Both the position numbers and the translations under genes were made by a program. The notes below the pieces were generated by a model. That model was not told the DNA's origin, made no database searches, and worked only from the letters and a program-made list of their open reading frames with translations. A DNA stretch of 13,726 nucleotides, taken from Chloroflexota bacterium. Lineage in GTDB: Bacteria; Chloroflexota; Limnocylindria; Limnocylindrales; CSP1-4. Below are positions 1 through 7,385 of this stretch, piece after piece (the stretch's first letter is position 1; every line of letters starts with the position of its first letter). Location of the stretch: positions 1 to 13,726 of the forward strand of contig JAKAMV010000165.1 in the NCBI GenBank assembly GCA_021812735.1. Reading direction: 5' to 3'.

Positions 1-2
1 CC

Positions 3-635
3 CCGAACCGGCTGCGCGAGGCCGGGCTCGTCTATGCCTGCTCGTGCACGCGCACGACGTTCGCGGCCTGGGAGGCGGACCACGGGCGGCCCTGGCGCGG
101 GATCGGCTGCCCGGGCGGCTGCCGCGCGACGGGGCAGGACGACCCCGCCGGACCGACCGCGACACCGGCGACGCCGGGGCCGGCGCTGCGGGTGGCCCTG
201 GGTGCGGGCACCGAGCGCTGGGTGGACCTCCTGGCCGGGCCGATGGCCGACGAGCCGTCCGCGAGCGGCGACCTGCTGGTGCGCGACCGGGCGGGCAACT
301 GGACCTATGCGTTCTGCGTGGTGGTGGACGACGCGGCGAACCACGTGGATCTCGTCGTGCGGGGCCGGGACCTCCTGGCCGCGACGCCGGCCCAGATCCG
401 CCTGGCCCGCCTGCTGGGCCGCTCCGTCCCGCCCCAGTTCCTGCACCATCCCCTCGTGCGGCGCGTCTCCGGCCAGAAGCTGTCCAAGGCCGAGCGCGAC
501 ACGGCGGTGCGCGAGATGCTCGACGCGGGCTCGACGCCGGCAGAGCTGTTCGGGCGGGCGGCGCGCCTCGCCGGGCTGCGCGAGCGGGCGACGCCGATCG
601 AGCCGGCGGCGCTCGGCGCGCTGTTCCGCGCCTGA
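3..635 (+). CDS. gluQ: Glutamyl-Q tRNA(Asp) synthetase, C-terminal part (5' end outside window)
   Basis: The frame is open from the left edge, so about 210 C-terminal residues of a roughly 300-residue family are present. GluQ is a truncated class I glutamyl-tRNA synthetase paralogue without an anticodon-binding domain. It activates glutamate and attaches it to the queuosine at position 34 of tRNA(Asp). Visible landmarks (numbered from base 3) are a zinc site starting C13-S-C15 and continuing C36-x3-C40, the stretch CVVVDDAANHVDLVVRG typical of the catalytic fold, then DLLAATPAQI, and a KLSK signature (KMSKS-like) at 159-162. The E. coli enzyme uses Cys, Cys, Tyr, Cys for zinc; here the Tyr position appears to be C36. 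The gene stands alone on the plus strand and converges on the minus-strand tetR unit. It is distinguished from full GltX by the early stop soon after KLSK. The name is well supported; whether the host makes queuosine is not visible. Confidence 0.9.
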   Translation, partial: PNRLREAGLVYACSCTRTTFAAWEADHGRPWRGIGCPGGCRATGQDDPAGPTATPATPGPALRVALGAGTERWVDLLAGPMADEPSASGDLLVRDRAGNWTYAFCVVVDDAANHVDLVVRGRDLLAATPAQIRLARLLGRSVPPQFLHHPLVRRVSGQKLSKAERDTAVREMLDAGSTPAELFGRAARLAGLRERATPIEPAALGALFRA

Positions 636-664
636 CCCGCGGGCGGCCTTCGGGGCGGACCGGC

Positions 665-688
665 GCGGCGCCGGACGCGCGGCGCCGT
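665..688. terminator. GC-rich hairpin between convergent genes (possible terminator)
   Basis: Arms CGGCGCC (666-672) and GGCGCCG (681-687) pair perfectly around an 8-nt loop, with a possible extra G-T pair at 665/688. It sits in the 62-bp gap between the gluQ stop and the stop of the minus-strand small ORF, where a bidirectional terminator would be expected. There is no T tract on either side, and GC-rich DNA forms such stems by chance, so the call is tentative. Confidence 0.3.
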
Positions 689-697
689 CGCCACCGC

Positions 698-865
698 CTA
701 CAGCGAGGAGGGCTGGCCCTGGGCCGGGGCGCCGGCCTGCGCGCGCCGGGCGAACCGATCGCTGGCGATGTCGTCCTCGGTGACAGCCCACGCGGGCTCG
801 GACACGGGGGCGAGGAGGTGGGCGAACCAGCTGACGAGGTCAGCGATGCCGTTGCGCAGGTTCAT
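698..865 (-). CDS. 55-residue hypothetical protein, translationally coupled to tetR
   Basis: This short ORF runs from an ATG at 865 to a TAG at 698. Its ATG overlaps the tetR TGA as ATGA, and a GGAGA ribosome-binding site (874-878) lies 8 nt upstream inside the end of tetR. Nearly every codon ends in G or C (only three sense codons do not), matching genuine genes in the window. The first 20 residues include GIADLVSWFAHLLAPV, which could form an amphipathic or membrane-associated helix. After that comes an acidic TEDD stretch and a basic, then Ala/Gln/Pro-rich tail. There is no cleavable signal peptide or clear transmembrane segment, and I do not recognise a family. Overlap with tetR suggests it is made with the regulator and may be a partner or target of it, but this is inference. 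The alternative is that it is a fortuitous ORF behind tetR. Confidence 0.55.
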   Translation of the reverse strand: MNLRNGIADLVSWFAHLLAPVSEPAWAVTEDDIASDRFARRAQAGAPAQGQPSSL

Positions 866-1479
866 GACGAGTGTCTCCGATCTGCTGCGGGCGCTTCGGC
901 CCGGCGGGTTTCAGGTGGTGGGACGGCGGCGGCGGCCGCCGGGGATCCCGCGAGCTCCATGAGTCGCGCGAGGATCTGGCCCCGCTGGTCGCCGGTCGGC
1001 GCCGCGAAGCCCAGGAGGTCGGCCATCCACAGCCCGTCGGCGGCGAGGGCCACGATCATCGCGTCCGCCTCGGGAAGGCCGTCGCGGGCCATCTGCTGGC
1101 GCCAGCCGGCGTACCGCTCGCGAAGCGGGTCGGCGAGCACCGGGTTGGAGGCCATCGCGGCCAGCAGGCCCGTCGCTGCCGCGCTGTCGCTGGGGCCCCC
1201 GAGCGGCGCCGTGGCGTGGAGGTAGGCGCGGGTCCAGCGGCCGCGCGGCTCGGGGTCGGCGGCCATCGCGGCCTCGAGCGTGGCGCTGAAGTCGGCCAGG
1301 TGGCGCTCGACCATCGCGGTGACGAGCGCCTCCCGGGAGATGAAGTGGTACAGCAGCCCGCCCTTGCTCGTGCCCGCCTCGACGGCCACGGCATCGAGCG
1401 TGAGGTGTCCGACCCCGTCGCGCCGGACGATACGCTCGGCGGCGGCGAGGAGCTGGTCTCGGCGAGCGGGTCGGGACAC
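862..1479 (-). CDS. TetR/AcrR family transcriptional regulator
   Basis: A 205-residue protein with the N-terminal TetR DNA-binding domain: helix start RRDQLLAAAERIV at about 6-18 and a helix-turn-helix at about 27-46 containing LTLDAVAVEAGTSKGGLLYHF. The C-terminal ligand/dimer domain follows, with the stretch GLLAAMASNPVLADPLRERY seen in many TetR proteins, and ends in an Ala/Pro/Arg-rich tail from about 180. The start is a GTG at 1479 with GGAGG at 1484-1488 (4-nt spacing). No in-frame ATG lies between it and the promoter. A promoter and a 24-bp palindrome lie directly upstream, so autorepression is likely. The gene is last-but-one in its unit and overlaps a 55-codon ORF at its stop. The ligand is unknown. 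The neighbouring amidase and cyd genes end upstream of it and are not obviously under its palindrome, because the operator overlaps only the tetR promoter. Confidence 0.92.
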   Translation of the reverse strand: MSRPARRDQLLAAAERIVRRDGVGHLTLDAVAVEAGTSKGGLLYHFISREALVTAMVERHLADFSATLEAAMAADPEPRGRWTRAYLHATAPLGGPSDSAAATGLLAAMASNPVLADPLRERYAGWRQQMARDGLPEADAMIVALAADGLWMADLLGFAAPTGDQRGQILARLMELAGSPAAAAAVPPPETRRAEAPAADRRHSS

Positions 1480-1491
1480 GTGGCCTCCATG

Positions 1492-1515
1492 ACTGTACCG
1501 TCTGGTCGGTATAGT
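1492..1515. promoter_or_regulatory. 24-bp palindromic operator, probably bound by the adjacent TetR protein
   Basis: ACTGTACCG (1492-1500), a 6-bp spacer TCTGGT, and CGGTATAGT (1507-1515) form an inverted repeat with one mismatch in 9 per arm. It ends 12 bp before the tetR GTG and covers the -10 element and the expected transcription start. This is the classic layout of an autorepressed TetR gene. Binding itself is inferred. I saw no second copy of this palindrome in the intergenic gaps of the window. Confidence 0.8.
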
Positions 1516-1540
1516 AATGGATGCGTTCGGGACCGGTCAA
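1511..1540 (-). promoter_or_regulatory. Sigma-70-like promoter of tetR
   Basis: On the minus strand TTGACC (1540-1535; 5 of 6 to TTGACA) and TACTAT (1516-1511; 4 of 6 to TATAAT) are separated by 18 bp. The -10 overlaps the outer bases of the palindromic operator, placing the start of transcription near the operator centre and giving a leader of roughly 25 nt with GGAGG. This is one of the few AT-containing patches in the window, which adds weight. Confidence 0.65.
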
Positions 1541-1553
1541 GTGCCCCCGGTCC
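1530..1553 (-). terminator. Hairpin just after the amidase stop (possible terminator)
   Basis: Arms GGACCGG (1530-1536) and CCGGTCC (1547-1553) are perfect inverted repeats with a 10-nt loop, starting 3 nt after the amidase TGA. It could end the cyd-amidase transcript before the tetR promoter, whose -35 hexamer overlaps one arm and the loop. There is no run of T after the stem, so an intrinsic terminator is not certain. Confidence 0.4.
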
Positions 1554-1556
1554 GGT

Positions 1557-2954
1557 TCAGATCGGCGGTCGCCTCCAGCCGCCGGAGGCCGCTTCCACCT
1601 GGCGCGCCGCCGCGAGGGCGAGGTCCTCGCGCCAGGGCGCCGCGACCAGCTGCACGCCGATCGGCAGCCGCCCGTCCTCCGTCGAGCCGCCGCGGACGAC
1701 CACCGCGGGCAGGCCCGTGAGGTTGTGGACGTCGCTGTAGGTGTCACCGAACCAGTCGGCGTTGCTCTCGCCATGGCGGATCGCGGCCTGCGGCATGGCG
1801 GGGCAGACGATGACGTCCACGTCAGCCATCCAGCGGCGGAACGCGGCTCGGATCGCGTCCGCCCGCTCGAGCAGCGCGGTGAGCTCGGGTCCGGGCAGCG
1901 CCGTGGCCGGCGACAGCCAGCCGCGCGTGTCGTACGAGCCCATGCCGGGGGTGCCGGCGCCGGCGATGAGCCGCTGCAGCCACGCCCAGCCGTCGGCGCG
2001 GATCATCGCGTCCCAGACCTGCCACGCCGCTGGCAGGCCCGGCGGCACCTCGCGACGCACGACGGCGCCAGCCTCCGCCAGCGCGCTGACGGCCGCCTCG
2101 ACCGCGCTCGCGGTGGCCGGCGTCGGCGTCCGGATCCCGTTGTCCGCGAACGCCACGACCCGCAACCCCCGGACGTCGCGCCGCTCGAGGTCCGGCATGG
2201 CCACCGGCGCCACCTGCGGGTCCTCGCCGTCCGGCCCGGCGATCACCGGCAGCACCAGGGCGAGGTCGTCCACGCGCCGCGCCATCGGGCCGAGCTGCGT
2301 CAGGGGGCCCAGAATGCCCCGATAGTCGGGCCAGTGGCCGGTGCGCGGGACGCGGCCGCTGGTGGGCTTGATCCCTGCGATCCCGCACACGTGGGCAGGC
2401 TGGCGGATGGAGTCGCCGGTGTCGCTGCCGATGTCGAACGGCGATCCGCCGGCAGCGACGATGGCACCCGGGCCGCCGCTCGACCCGCCCGGCGTGCGCT
2501 CGAGGTCGTACGGGTTGTTCGTCCGGCCGTACACGTCGTTGTCGGTCTCGTCGGACCAGGTGAACTCGGGCGTGTTCGTCTTGCCGAGCAGGATGGCGCC
2601 GGCGGCCCGCAGCCGCGCGGCCACCGTGGCGTCGCGGCTCGGCACCCGGTCCCGCCAGCCGACCGTGCCTGCCGTCGTGACCAGGCCGGCGGTGTCGATG
2701 GAGTCCTTGAGCGTGAACGGGACGCCGTGGAGGGGCCCCAGCGGCTCGCCGTGCGCGAACGCCTCGTCCGCGGCCCGCGCCCGGCCACGCGCGTCGGGGG
2801 CGAGCCGGACCACCGCGTTGAGCGCCGCGTTGACCTCCTCGATGCGCGCCAGGCAGGCGTCCACGGCCTCGGCGGAGCTGACGTCGCCGGCGCGGATGCG
2901 TCGCGCCAGGTCGGCGGCGGGCTGGAAGCAGAGGGCGTCGTCGTCCATGGCCAC
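1557..2954 (-). CDS. Amidase signature family hydrolase
   Basis: A 465-residue protein of usual family length with the Ser-cisSer-Lys triad: K83 in TLKDSID, S158 in GGSSGG, and nucleophile S182 in GSDTGDSIRQPA. The 75- and 24-residue spacings match GatA-type enzymes. The family hydrolyses amide bonds of varied substrates; the C-terminal WRRPPI and the absence of GatB/GatC nearby argue for a free-standing amidase rather than the GatA subunit, so the substrate is open. The residue before the nucleophile is D181 where Gly is usual (DTGGS), and the cis-Ser loop reads GGPGA instead of the commoner GGSAA. The start is GTG 2954 or ATG 2948; neither has a clear ribosome-binding site. It begins 4 bp after the cydC stop, so it is probably cotranscribed with cydABDC and translated by coupling. 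No targeting signal is visible, so it is likely cytoplasmic. Confidence 0.9.
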   Translation of the reverse strand: MAMDDDALCFQPAADLARRIRAGDVSSAEAVDACLARIEEVNAALNAVVRLAPDARGRARAADEAFAHGEPLGPLHGVPFTLKDSIDTAGLVTTAGTVGWRDRVPSRDATVAARLRAAGAILLGKTNTPEFTWSDETDNDVYGRTNNPYDLERTPGGSSGGPGAIVAAGGSPFDIGSDTGDSIRQPAHVCGIAGIKPTSGRVPRTGHWPDYRGILGPLTQLGPMARRVDDLALVLPVIAGPDGEDPQVAPVAMPDLERRDVRGLRVVAFADNGIRTPTPATASAVEAAVSALAEAGAVVRREVPPGLPAAWQVWDAMIRADGWAWLQRLIAGAGTPGMGSYDTRGWLSPATALPGPELTALLERADAIRAAFRRWMADVDVIVCPAMPQAAIRHGESNADWFGDTYSDVHNLTGLPAVVVRGGSTEDGRLPIGVQLVAAPWREDLALAAARQVEAASGGWRRPPI

Positions 2955-2958
2955 GAGT

Positions 2959-4629
2959 CTACGACGGTCCGGACCCCAGTTCGGGACCGCGCGCCCACCC
3001 GGGCCCGTCGAACAGCTCCGGACGATGCGTCAGGACCAGGAGGGTCCGGCCCGCAGCCGCCGACGGCAGCTCCGCGGCGAACGCCCGGGCCGCGGGCTCG
3101 TCGAGATGCTCAGTGGGCTCGTCGAGGATCAGGACGCGCACGTCGGCGAGCAGCGCCCGGGCCAGCGCCAGCCGCTGCCGCTGGCCGCCGGACAGCCTCG
3201 CCCCGTGCTCCCCCACCGGCGTCGCGAGCCCAGCCGGGAGCGAGCGGACGAACCCGAGCAACCCCGCCGCGGCGAGCGCCGCGGCGAGATCGGCATCGGT
3301 GGCTCCCGGCCGGGCGAGGCGCAGGTTGTCGCCCAGCGTCCCGTCGAACACGTGGGGGTCCTGCTCGCACAGGCCCGTGGCCCGCCGGGCGTCGTCCCCG
3401 GCGAGCGAGGTGACGTCCACGGCCACACCACCCGGGCCAACCAGCGCCAGCGATCCGCCCGCCGGATCGAGGAACCGCAGGCAGGCGGCCGCCAGGGTGG
3501 TCTTCCCGCTGCCACTGGGGCCGGTCACCACGAGACGGGACCCGGCCGGCACGTCGAGATCGAGCGGCCCCAGGGCGTCGGCCTCGGCGCCCGGATACCG
3601 GACGCGGAGTCCGCGCGCGCGCAGGCCGAGCGGACCGTCGGGGACGGCGGCCGGGATCGCCGGCTCGCGCACCGGCTCGGGCCGTGCGAGGAGCTCGGTG
3701 ACACGGCCGGCCGAGGCGGCCAGGCCGGGCAGCAGCCGGGCAGCGGGCGCCAGAGGGGTCACCACCTCGTGGACGGCGATCGGCGTGAGCGCCACCACGG
3801 CCAGCGCCACGCCGTCGAGACTCCCGGCCCGCACCGCGGCGATCCCGGCCGCCAGCGACAGCCACACCGCGCCGCCCGACGCGATGCCGGCGACCAGCGT
3901 CCCGGTTCCGGCTCCCAGCGCCGAGCGCCGCTCCGCGGCGGCGAGCCTGGCGTCGGCTGCGCGCACCGTCTCCAGCGCCCGGGGGGCAGCGCCGAGCGCC
4001 ATGAGCTCGGGCGCGCCGCGCAGCGTCTCGAGCGCCGCCTCGGCGAGCGCGCCGCCGGCCGCGGCCAGCGCCCGCTCGGCGCGCCGGGCAACCAGCGCCG
4101 CCGCAGCCGGGCCGCCGATCGCGGTCAGCAGCACGGTCAGCGCCAGCACCACGCCGGCCGCCGGCAGGAGCCCGCCCACCAGCAGGACGGCGCCCGCGGT
4201 GGCGATCCCCGCCGAGGCGCCCGGAAGCAGCACGCGCAGCCACAGGTCGGCAAGGCCGTCCACATCGCCGACGAGCCGCGCCAGGAGATCGCCGGTCCGG
4301 AGCTCGGCGAGGCCCGCCGGCGCCAGGCGCGCCAGCCGCGCGTACGTGGCCCCGCGCAGCTCGCCCAGGACGCGGAACGCCGCGTCGTGCGCGGCCAGCC
4401 GCTCGGCGTAGCGCAACACGCCCCGGCCGATGCCGAACGCCCGGACGGCGGTGACGGCGAGCATGAGGGCGAACATGGGCGGCTGCTCGGCCGCCTTCGA
4501 GATCAGCCAGGCCGACGTGGCCGAGAGGCCGATGGCGCAGGCAGCGGCGCCCGTGCCGGCGAGAACGGCCAGCAGCAGGCGGCCGGTGACGGGGCGACCG
4601 AAGCGAAGGACCGCCACGAGCGCCCTCAT
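2959..4629 (-). CDS. cydC: CydC subunit of the CydDC ABC exporter (cytochrome bd assembly)
   Basis: A 556-residue half-transporter with an N-terminal six-helix membrane domain (about 1-310) and a C-terminal ATPase. Motifs seen are Walker A GPSGSGKT (370-377), Q-loop Q423, signature LSGGQ (479-483), Walker B LILDEP (500-505) and H-loop H535. The N-terminal LSATSAWLISKAAEQPP and RAFGIGRGVLRYAERLAAHDAAFR are hallmarks of CydC. In the inner membrane CydDC exports low-molecular-weight thiols (glutathione or cysteine in E. coli) and is required for haem loading of cytochrome bd. The ATG at 4629 overlaps the cydD stop as ATGA, so the two halves of the heterodimer should be made together. The D-loop region reads EPTEHLDE where TAGLD-type residues are common, typical of the CydC side. 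What this host exports through it cannot be read from sequence. Confidence 0.93.
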   Translation of the reverse strand: MRALVAVLRFGRPVTGRLLLAVLAGTGAAACAIGLSATSAWLISKAAEQPPMFALMLAVTAVRAFGIGRGVLRYAERLAAHDAAFRVLGELRGATYARLARLAPAGLAELRTGDLLARLVGDVDGLADLWLRVLLPGASAGIATAGAVLLVGGLLPAAGVVLALTVLLTAIGGPAAAALVARRAERALAAAGGALAEAALETLRGAPELMALGAAPRALETVRAADARLAAAERRSALGAGTGTLVAGIASGGAVWLSLAAGIAAVRAGSLDGVALAVVALTPIAVHEVVTPLAPAARLLPGLAASAGRVTELLARPEPVREPAIPAAVPDGPLGLRARGLRVRYPGAEADALGPLDLDVPAGSRLVVTGPSGSGKTTLAAACLRFLDPAGGSLALVGPGGVAVDVTSLAGDDARRATGLCEQDPHVFDGTLGDNLRLARPGATDADLAAALAAAGLLGFVRSLPAGLATPVGEHGARLSGGQRQRLALARALLADVRVLILDEPTEHLDEPAARAFAAELPSAAAGRTLLVLTHRPELFDGPGWARGPELGSGPS

Positions 4630-6371
4630 GCGGGCACCGATCCCGGTTCCGACCGGCTGGCCACAGGTCCGGACGCGTCGCCCTCGGCCGCCGGCGCCGC
4701 GAGAGACGCCCAGCGAACCGCGACGGTTCGGTCCGCCTCCGCGACGGCTCCCGGCCGGTGCGCGACCAGGACGACGGCCGCGCCACGCGACGCCTCGGCG
4801 CGGATGGCGGCGAGCACCCGCGCCTCGGCCTCCGCGTCGAGACCGGCGGTGGGCTCGTCGAGCAGGAGCAGGGACGCGCGCCGCGCGAGCGCACGGGCGA
4901 CGCCCACGCGCCGCCGCTCGCCGCCGGAGAGGCCCGCTCCGCGCTCGCCGACGGCGCGACCGAGCGGCAGGTCGCCCAGGCCGACCGCGGCCAGCGCTGC
5001 CGCCACGGAGCCGTCGTCCGCGTCCGGCGCCCCGAGGCGAACGTTGTCCGCCACCGACCCGGGCGTGAGGTAGGGGACCTGCGGGACCCAGGCGATCCGG
5101 TCCTGCCAGGCGCGCGGGTCGAGCGCCGCGACGTCCGTGGCGGACCCGTCAGCGCCGCGCACGGTCACGCGCCCGGCCGTGGGCGCGGCGAAGCCCAGGA
5201 TGGTCGCGAGCAGGGTGCTCTTGCCGGCCCCGCTCGGCCCGGTGATCGCGACCAGCTCGCCGGGCCGGACGTCGAGCGTGGCGCAGGCGGGCGCCACCAG
5301 CTCACGGCCCGGCTGCTCCACGGACACGCCCTCGACCGTCACCGAGCGGATGCGGTCCGGCGGACGCACGCCGCCGGTGCGGTCCCGGGCGACGGCTGCG
5401 GCGTCGAGCAGGGCGAACGCGTCGCGGGCGGCGGCCACGCCCTCCTCGGCCGCGTGGAACTCGGATCCCAGGCGCCGCAGCGGCAGGTAGGCCTCGGGCG
5501 CGAGGACGAGGGCGAACAGGCCCACCTCGAGGCCGAGCTCGCCGTTCTGCAGGCGCAGCCCGACGCCCACCGCCACGAGCGCCACGGAGATTGTCGCGAG
5601 CAGCTCGAGGACCATCGCCGACAGGAAGGCGACGCGCAGGGTGGCGATCGTCGAGACGCGGTAGGCGTCGGTCACCCGCCGGAGGGTGGCCACCTGCGCC
5701 TCCGCGCGGCCGAACGCGCGGAGCGTCGGCAGGCCGGCGACGACGTCGGCGAAACGGTGCGCCAGGCGCCCGAGCGCGGACCACCGCCGGTCGCGGTAGG
5801 TCGCGGACATCCGGCCGATGAGGGCCATGAACAGCGGGATGAGCGGCACCGTGAGGGCCACGGTGAGGGTGGCCACGAGATCCACGAAGGCGAGGCACGC
5901 GATCACGGCCACCGGCACGATGATGGCCAGCACCAGCTGCGGCACGTACCGGGCGTAGTAGCCGTCGAGCGCGTCCAGGCCGCGGGTCACCAGGAGTGCC
6001 GTCCGGGCGATGGAGCGGTCCGCGGCCAGGCGCGGGCCCTGCGCGACCGCGGCGGCCAGCACCCGCGCCCGGAGGTCCGCTTTGACCCGGCCGCTGATCC
6101 GGATGGCGACCAGCTCCGATGCCCATGAGAGGCCGGCGCGCCCCGCGAGCACGAGCGCCAGCGGGGCGAGGGTCCAGGCGAGCGACCCCACGTCCGCCTG
6201 GTGCAGGAACGCCGCGCTGATGGCGTGCGCCAGGAGCCACGCCTGCGCCACGGCAAGGGCGGCCCCGAGGACGCCGATCGCCACCGCCGCGACGAGGGCG
6301 GCGGTGGCGATCCCCCCTGCGGTGAGGAGACGGCGGTGCGTGGTCATCGGCCGGGGACGCGGCCGGGACAC
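4626..6371 (-). CDS. cydD: CydD subunit of the CydDC ABC exporter
   Basis: A 581-residue half-transporter: membrane domain about 15-310, ATPase about 340-560. It has Walker A GPSGAGKS (378-385), Q-loop Q431, signature LSGGE (481-485), Walker B LLLLDEP (501-507) and H538. GLDALDGYYARYVPQLVLA (131-149) and the coupling-helix stretch FADVVAGLPTLRAFGRAE are characteristic of CydD. It partners CydC to form the thiol exporter needed for bd oxidase maturation. The first possible start is a GTG at 6371, one base after the cydB stop; an ATG at 6347 (residue 9) would remove an Arg/Pro-rich leader and looks equally likely. Neither has a convincing Shine-Dalgarno, so coupling to cydB is probable. The last 25 residues are low-complexity and not part of the ATPase fold. 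In some Actinobacteria cydC and cydD are one gene; here they are separate but overlapping. Confidence 0.93.
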   Translation of the reverse strand: MSRPRPRPMTTHRRLLTAGGIATAALVAAVAIGVLGAALAVAQAWLLAHAISAAFLHQADVGSLAWTLAPLALVLAGRAGLSWASELVAIRISGRVKADLRARVLAAAVAQGPRLAADRSIARTALLVTRGLDALDGYYARYVPQLVLAIIVPVAVIACLAFVDLVATLTVALTVPLIPLFMALIGRMSATYRDRRWSALGRLAHRFADVVAGLPTLRAFGRAEAQVATLRRVTDAYRVSTIATLRVAFLSAMVLELLATISVALVAVGVGLRLQNGELGLEVGLFALVLAPEAYLPLRRLGSEFHAAEEGVAAARDAFALLDAAAVARDRTGGVRPPDRIRSVTVEGVSVEQPGRELVAPACATLDVRPGELVAITGPSGAGKSTLLATILGFAAPTAGRVTVRGADGSATDVAALDPRAWQDRIAWVPQVPYLTPGSVADNVRLGAPDADDGSVAAALAAVGLGDLPLGRAVGERGAGLSGGERRRVGVARALARRASLLLLDEPTAGLDAEAEARVLAAIRAEASRGAAVVLVAHRPGAVAEADRTVAVRWASLAAPAAEGDASGPVASRSEPGSVPA

Positions 6372-6372
6372 G

Positions 6373-7374
6373 TCAGGACTTGGCCGCGGGCCGGTCCACC
6401 GAGACGCGCTTGCGGAAGATGTAGTAGGTCCAACCCTGGTAGATCAGGACGATGGGCGTGAAGATCACGGCCACGATCGTCATGATCCCGAGGGTGTAGG
6501 GCGTGGACGAGGCGTTGGTGATCGTCAGGCTGTAGGCCGGGTTGGTCGAGGACGGCATGACGTCGGGGTACAGGGCGGCGAACAGGCTCACCACCGCCAG
6601 CGCGAGCGTCACGCCGGTCAGGAGGAAGGCCCAGCCCTCGCGCCTGACGCGGTTGGCGACCAGCGCCACGACGAACGCGAGCGCGGCCACGACCGACGTC
6701 ACCTCGGACAGCGTCGAGCCGCGCTGGGCGTTGGCCCAGCCCAAGAACGCCACGGCGATGACGGCCGCGACGATGCCGACGGGCATGACCAGCGCGTTGG
6801 CCCGCGCCCGAAGGTCGCCCTCGGTCTTGAGCGCCAGGAACGTCAGGCCGTGGGTCAGGAACAGCGACAGGGTGGTCAGGCCGCCGAGCAGCCCGAACGG
6901 GTTGAGCAGGGTGAACAGGTCGCCGGTGAAGTTCTTGCTGGCGTCGATCGGGACGCCGGCCACGATATTCGCGAACGCCACGCCCCACAGCAGCGCGGGA
7001 ATGAAGCTGCCGAGCGCGATCAGCATGTCCCAGCGCGTGCGCCACGCGTCAGGGCTGCGCTTGTTGCGGTACTCGATCCCGATGCCGCGGACGATCAGGC
7101 CGACGAGCAGCAGGAACAGCGCGAGGTAGAAGCCCGAGAACAGCGTCGCATACCACTCGGGGAACGCGGCGAACGTGGCGCCGCCGGCGACGATGACCCA
7201 GACCTCGTTGCCGTCCCAGACCGGGCCGATGGTGCGCAGCAGCGCGCGCCGCTCGGACTCGTTCTTGCCCAGGAACGGCAGCAGGATGCCGACGCCGAAG
7301 TCGAAGCCCTCGAGGAAGAAGTAGCCGATCCAGAGGACGGCGATCAGGGCGAACCAGACGGTGGTGAGGTCCAT
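6373..7374 (-). CDS. cydB: Cytochrome bd-type quinol oxidase subunit II
   Basis: A 333-residue, highly hydrophobic protein with about eight to nine predicted membrane helices, a usual length for non-proteobacterial CydB. The N-terminus has EGFDFGVGILLPFLG (22-36) and PVWDGNEVWV (51-60), the two most conserved CydB stretches. CydB contains no haem ligands of its own but is needed for stability and for the proton and oxygen paths of the CydAB oxidase, which reduces O2 to water with quinol. ATG 7374 is preceded by AGGGGA (7382-7387) at 7-nt spacing, overlapping the cydA stop; the gap to cydA is 11 bp and to cydD one bp. The C-terminal TYYIFRKRVS is the usual cytoplasmic end. Nothing is missing or unusual. 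Confidence 0.96.
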   Translation of the reverse strand: MDLTTVWFALIAVLWIGYFFLEGFDFGVGILLPFLGKNESERRALLRTIGPVWDGNEVWVIVAGGATFAAFPEWYATLFSGFYLALFLLLVGLIVRGIGIEYRNKRSPDAWRTRWDMLIALGSFIPALLWGVAFANIVAGVPIDASKNFTGDLFTLLNPFGLLGGLTTLSLFLTHGLTFLALKTEGDLRARANALVMPVGIVAAVIAVAFLGWANAQRGSTLSEVTSVVAALAFVVALVANRVRREGWAFLLTGVTLALAVVSLFAALYPDVMPSSTNPAYSLTITNASSTPYTLGIMTIVAVIFTPIVLIYQGWTYYIFRKRVSVDRPAAKS

Positions 7375-7385
7375 CTCCGCGTCCC

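Noticed and set aside
664..687. Direct repeat CGCGGCGCCG, two copies 14 bp apart
   Set aside because: The repeat is short, GC-only and self-complementary; the hairpin reading explains it better than a tandem or attachment-site repeat.
768..962. 64-codon plus-strand ORF between gluQ and tetR
   Set aside because: It overlaps the 3' part of tetR and the minus-strand small ORF, lacks a ribosome-binding site, and has worse third-position bias than the minus-strand frame.
2341..5073. Very long plus-strand open frame (910 codons) opposite cydC/cydD
   Set aside because: It is antisense to two clearly recognised ABC transporter genes; its translation is Arg/Pro/Ala/Ser-rich with no domain. Strong G/C third-position bias leaves antisense frames open.
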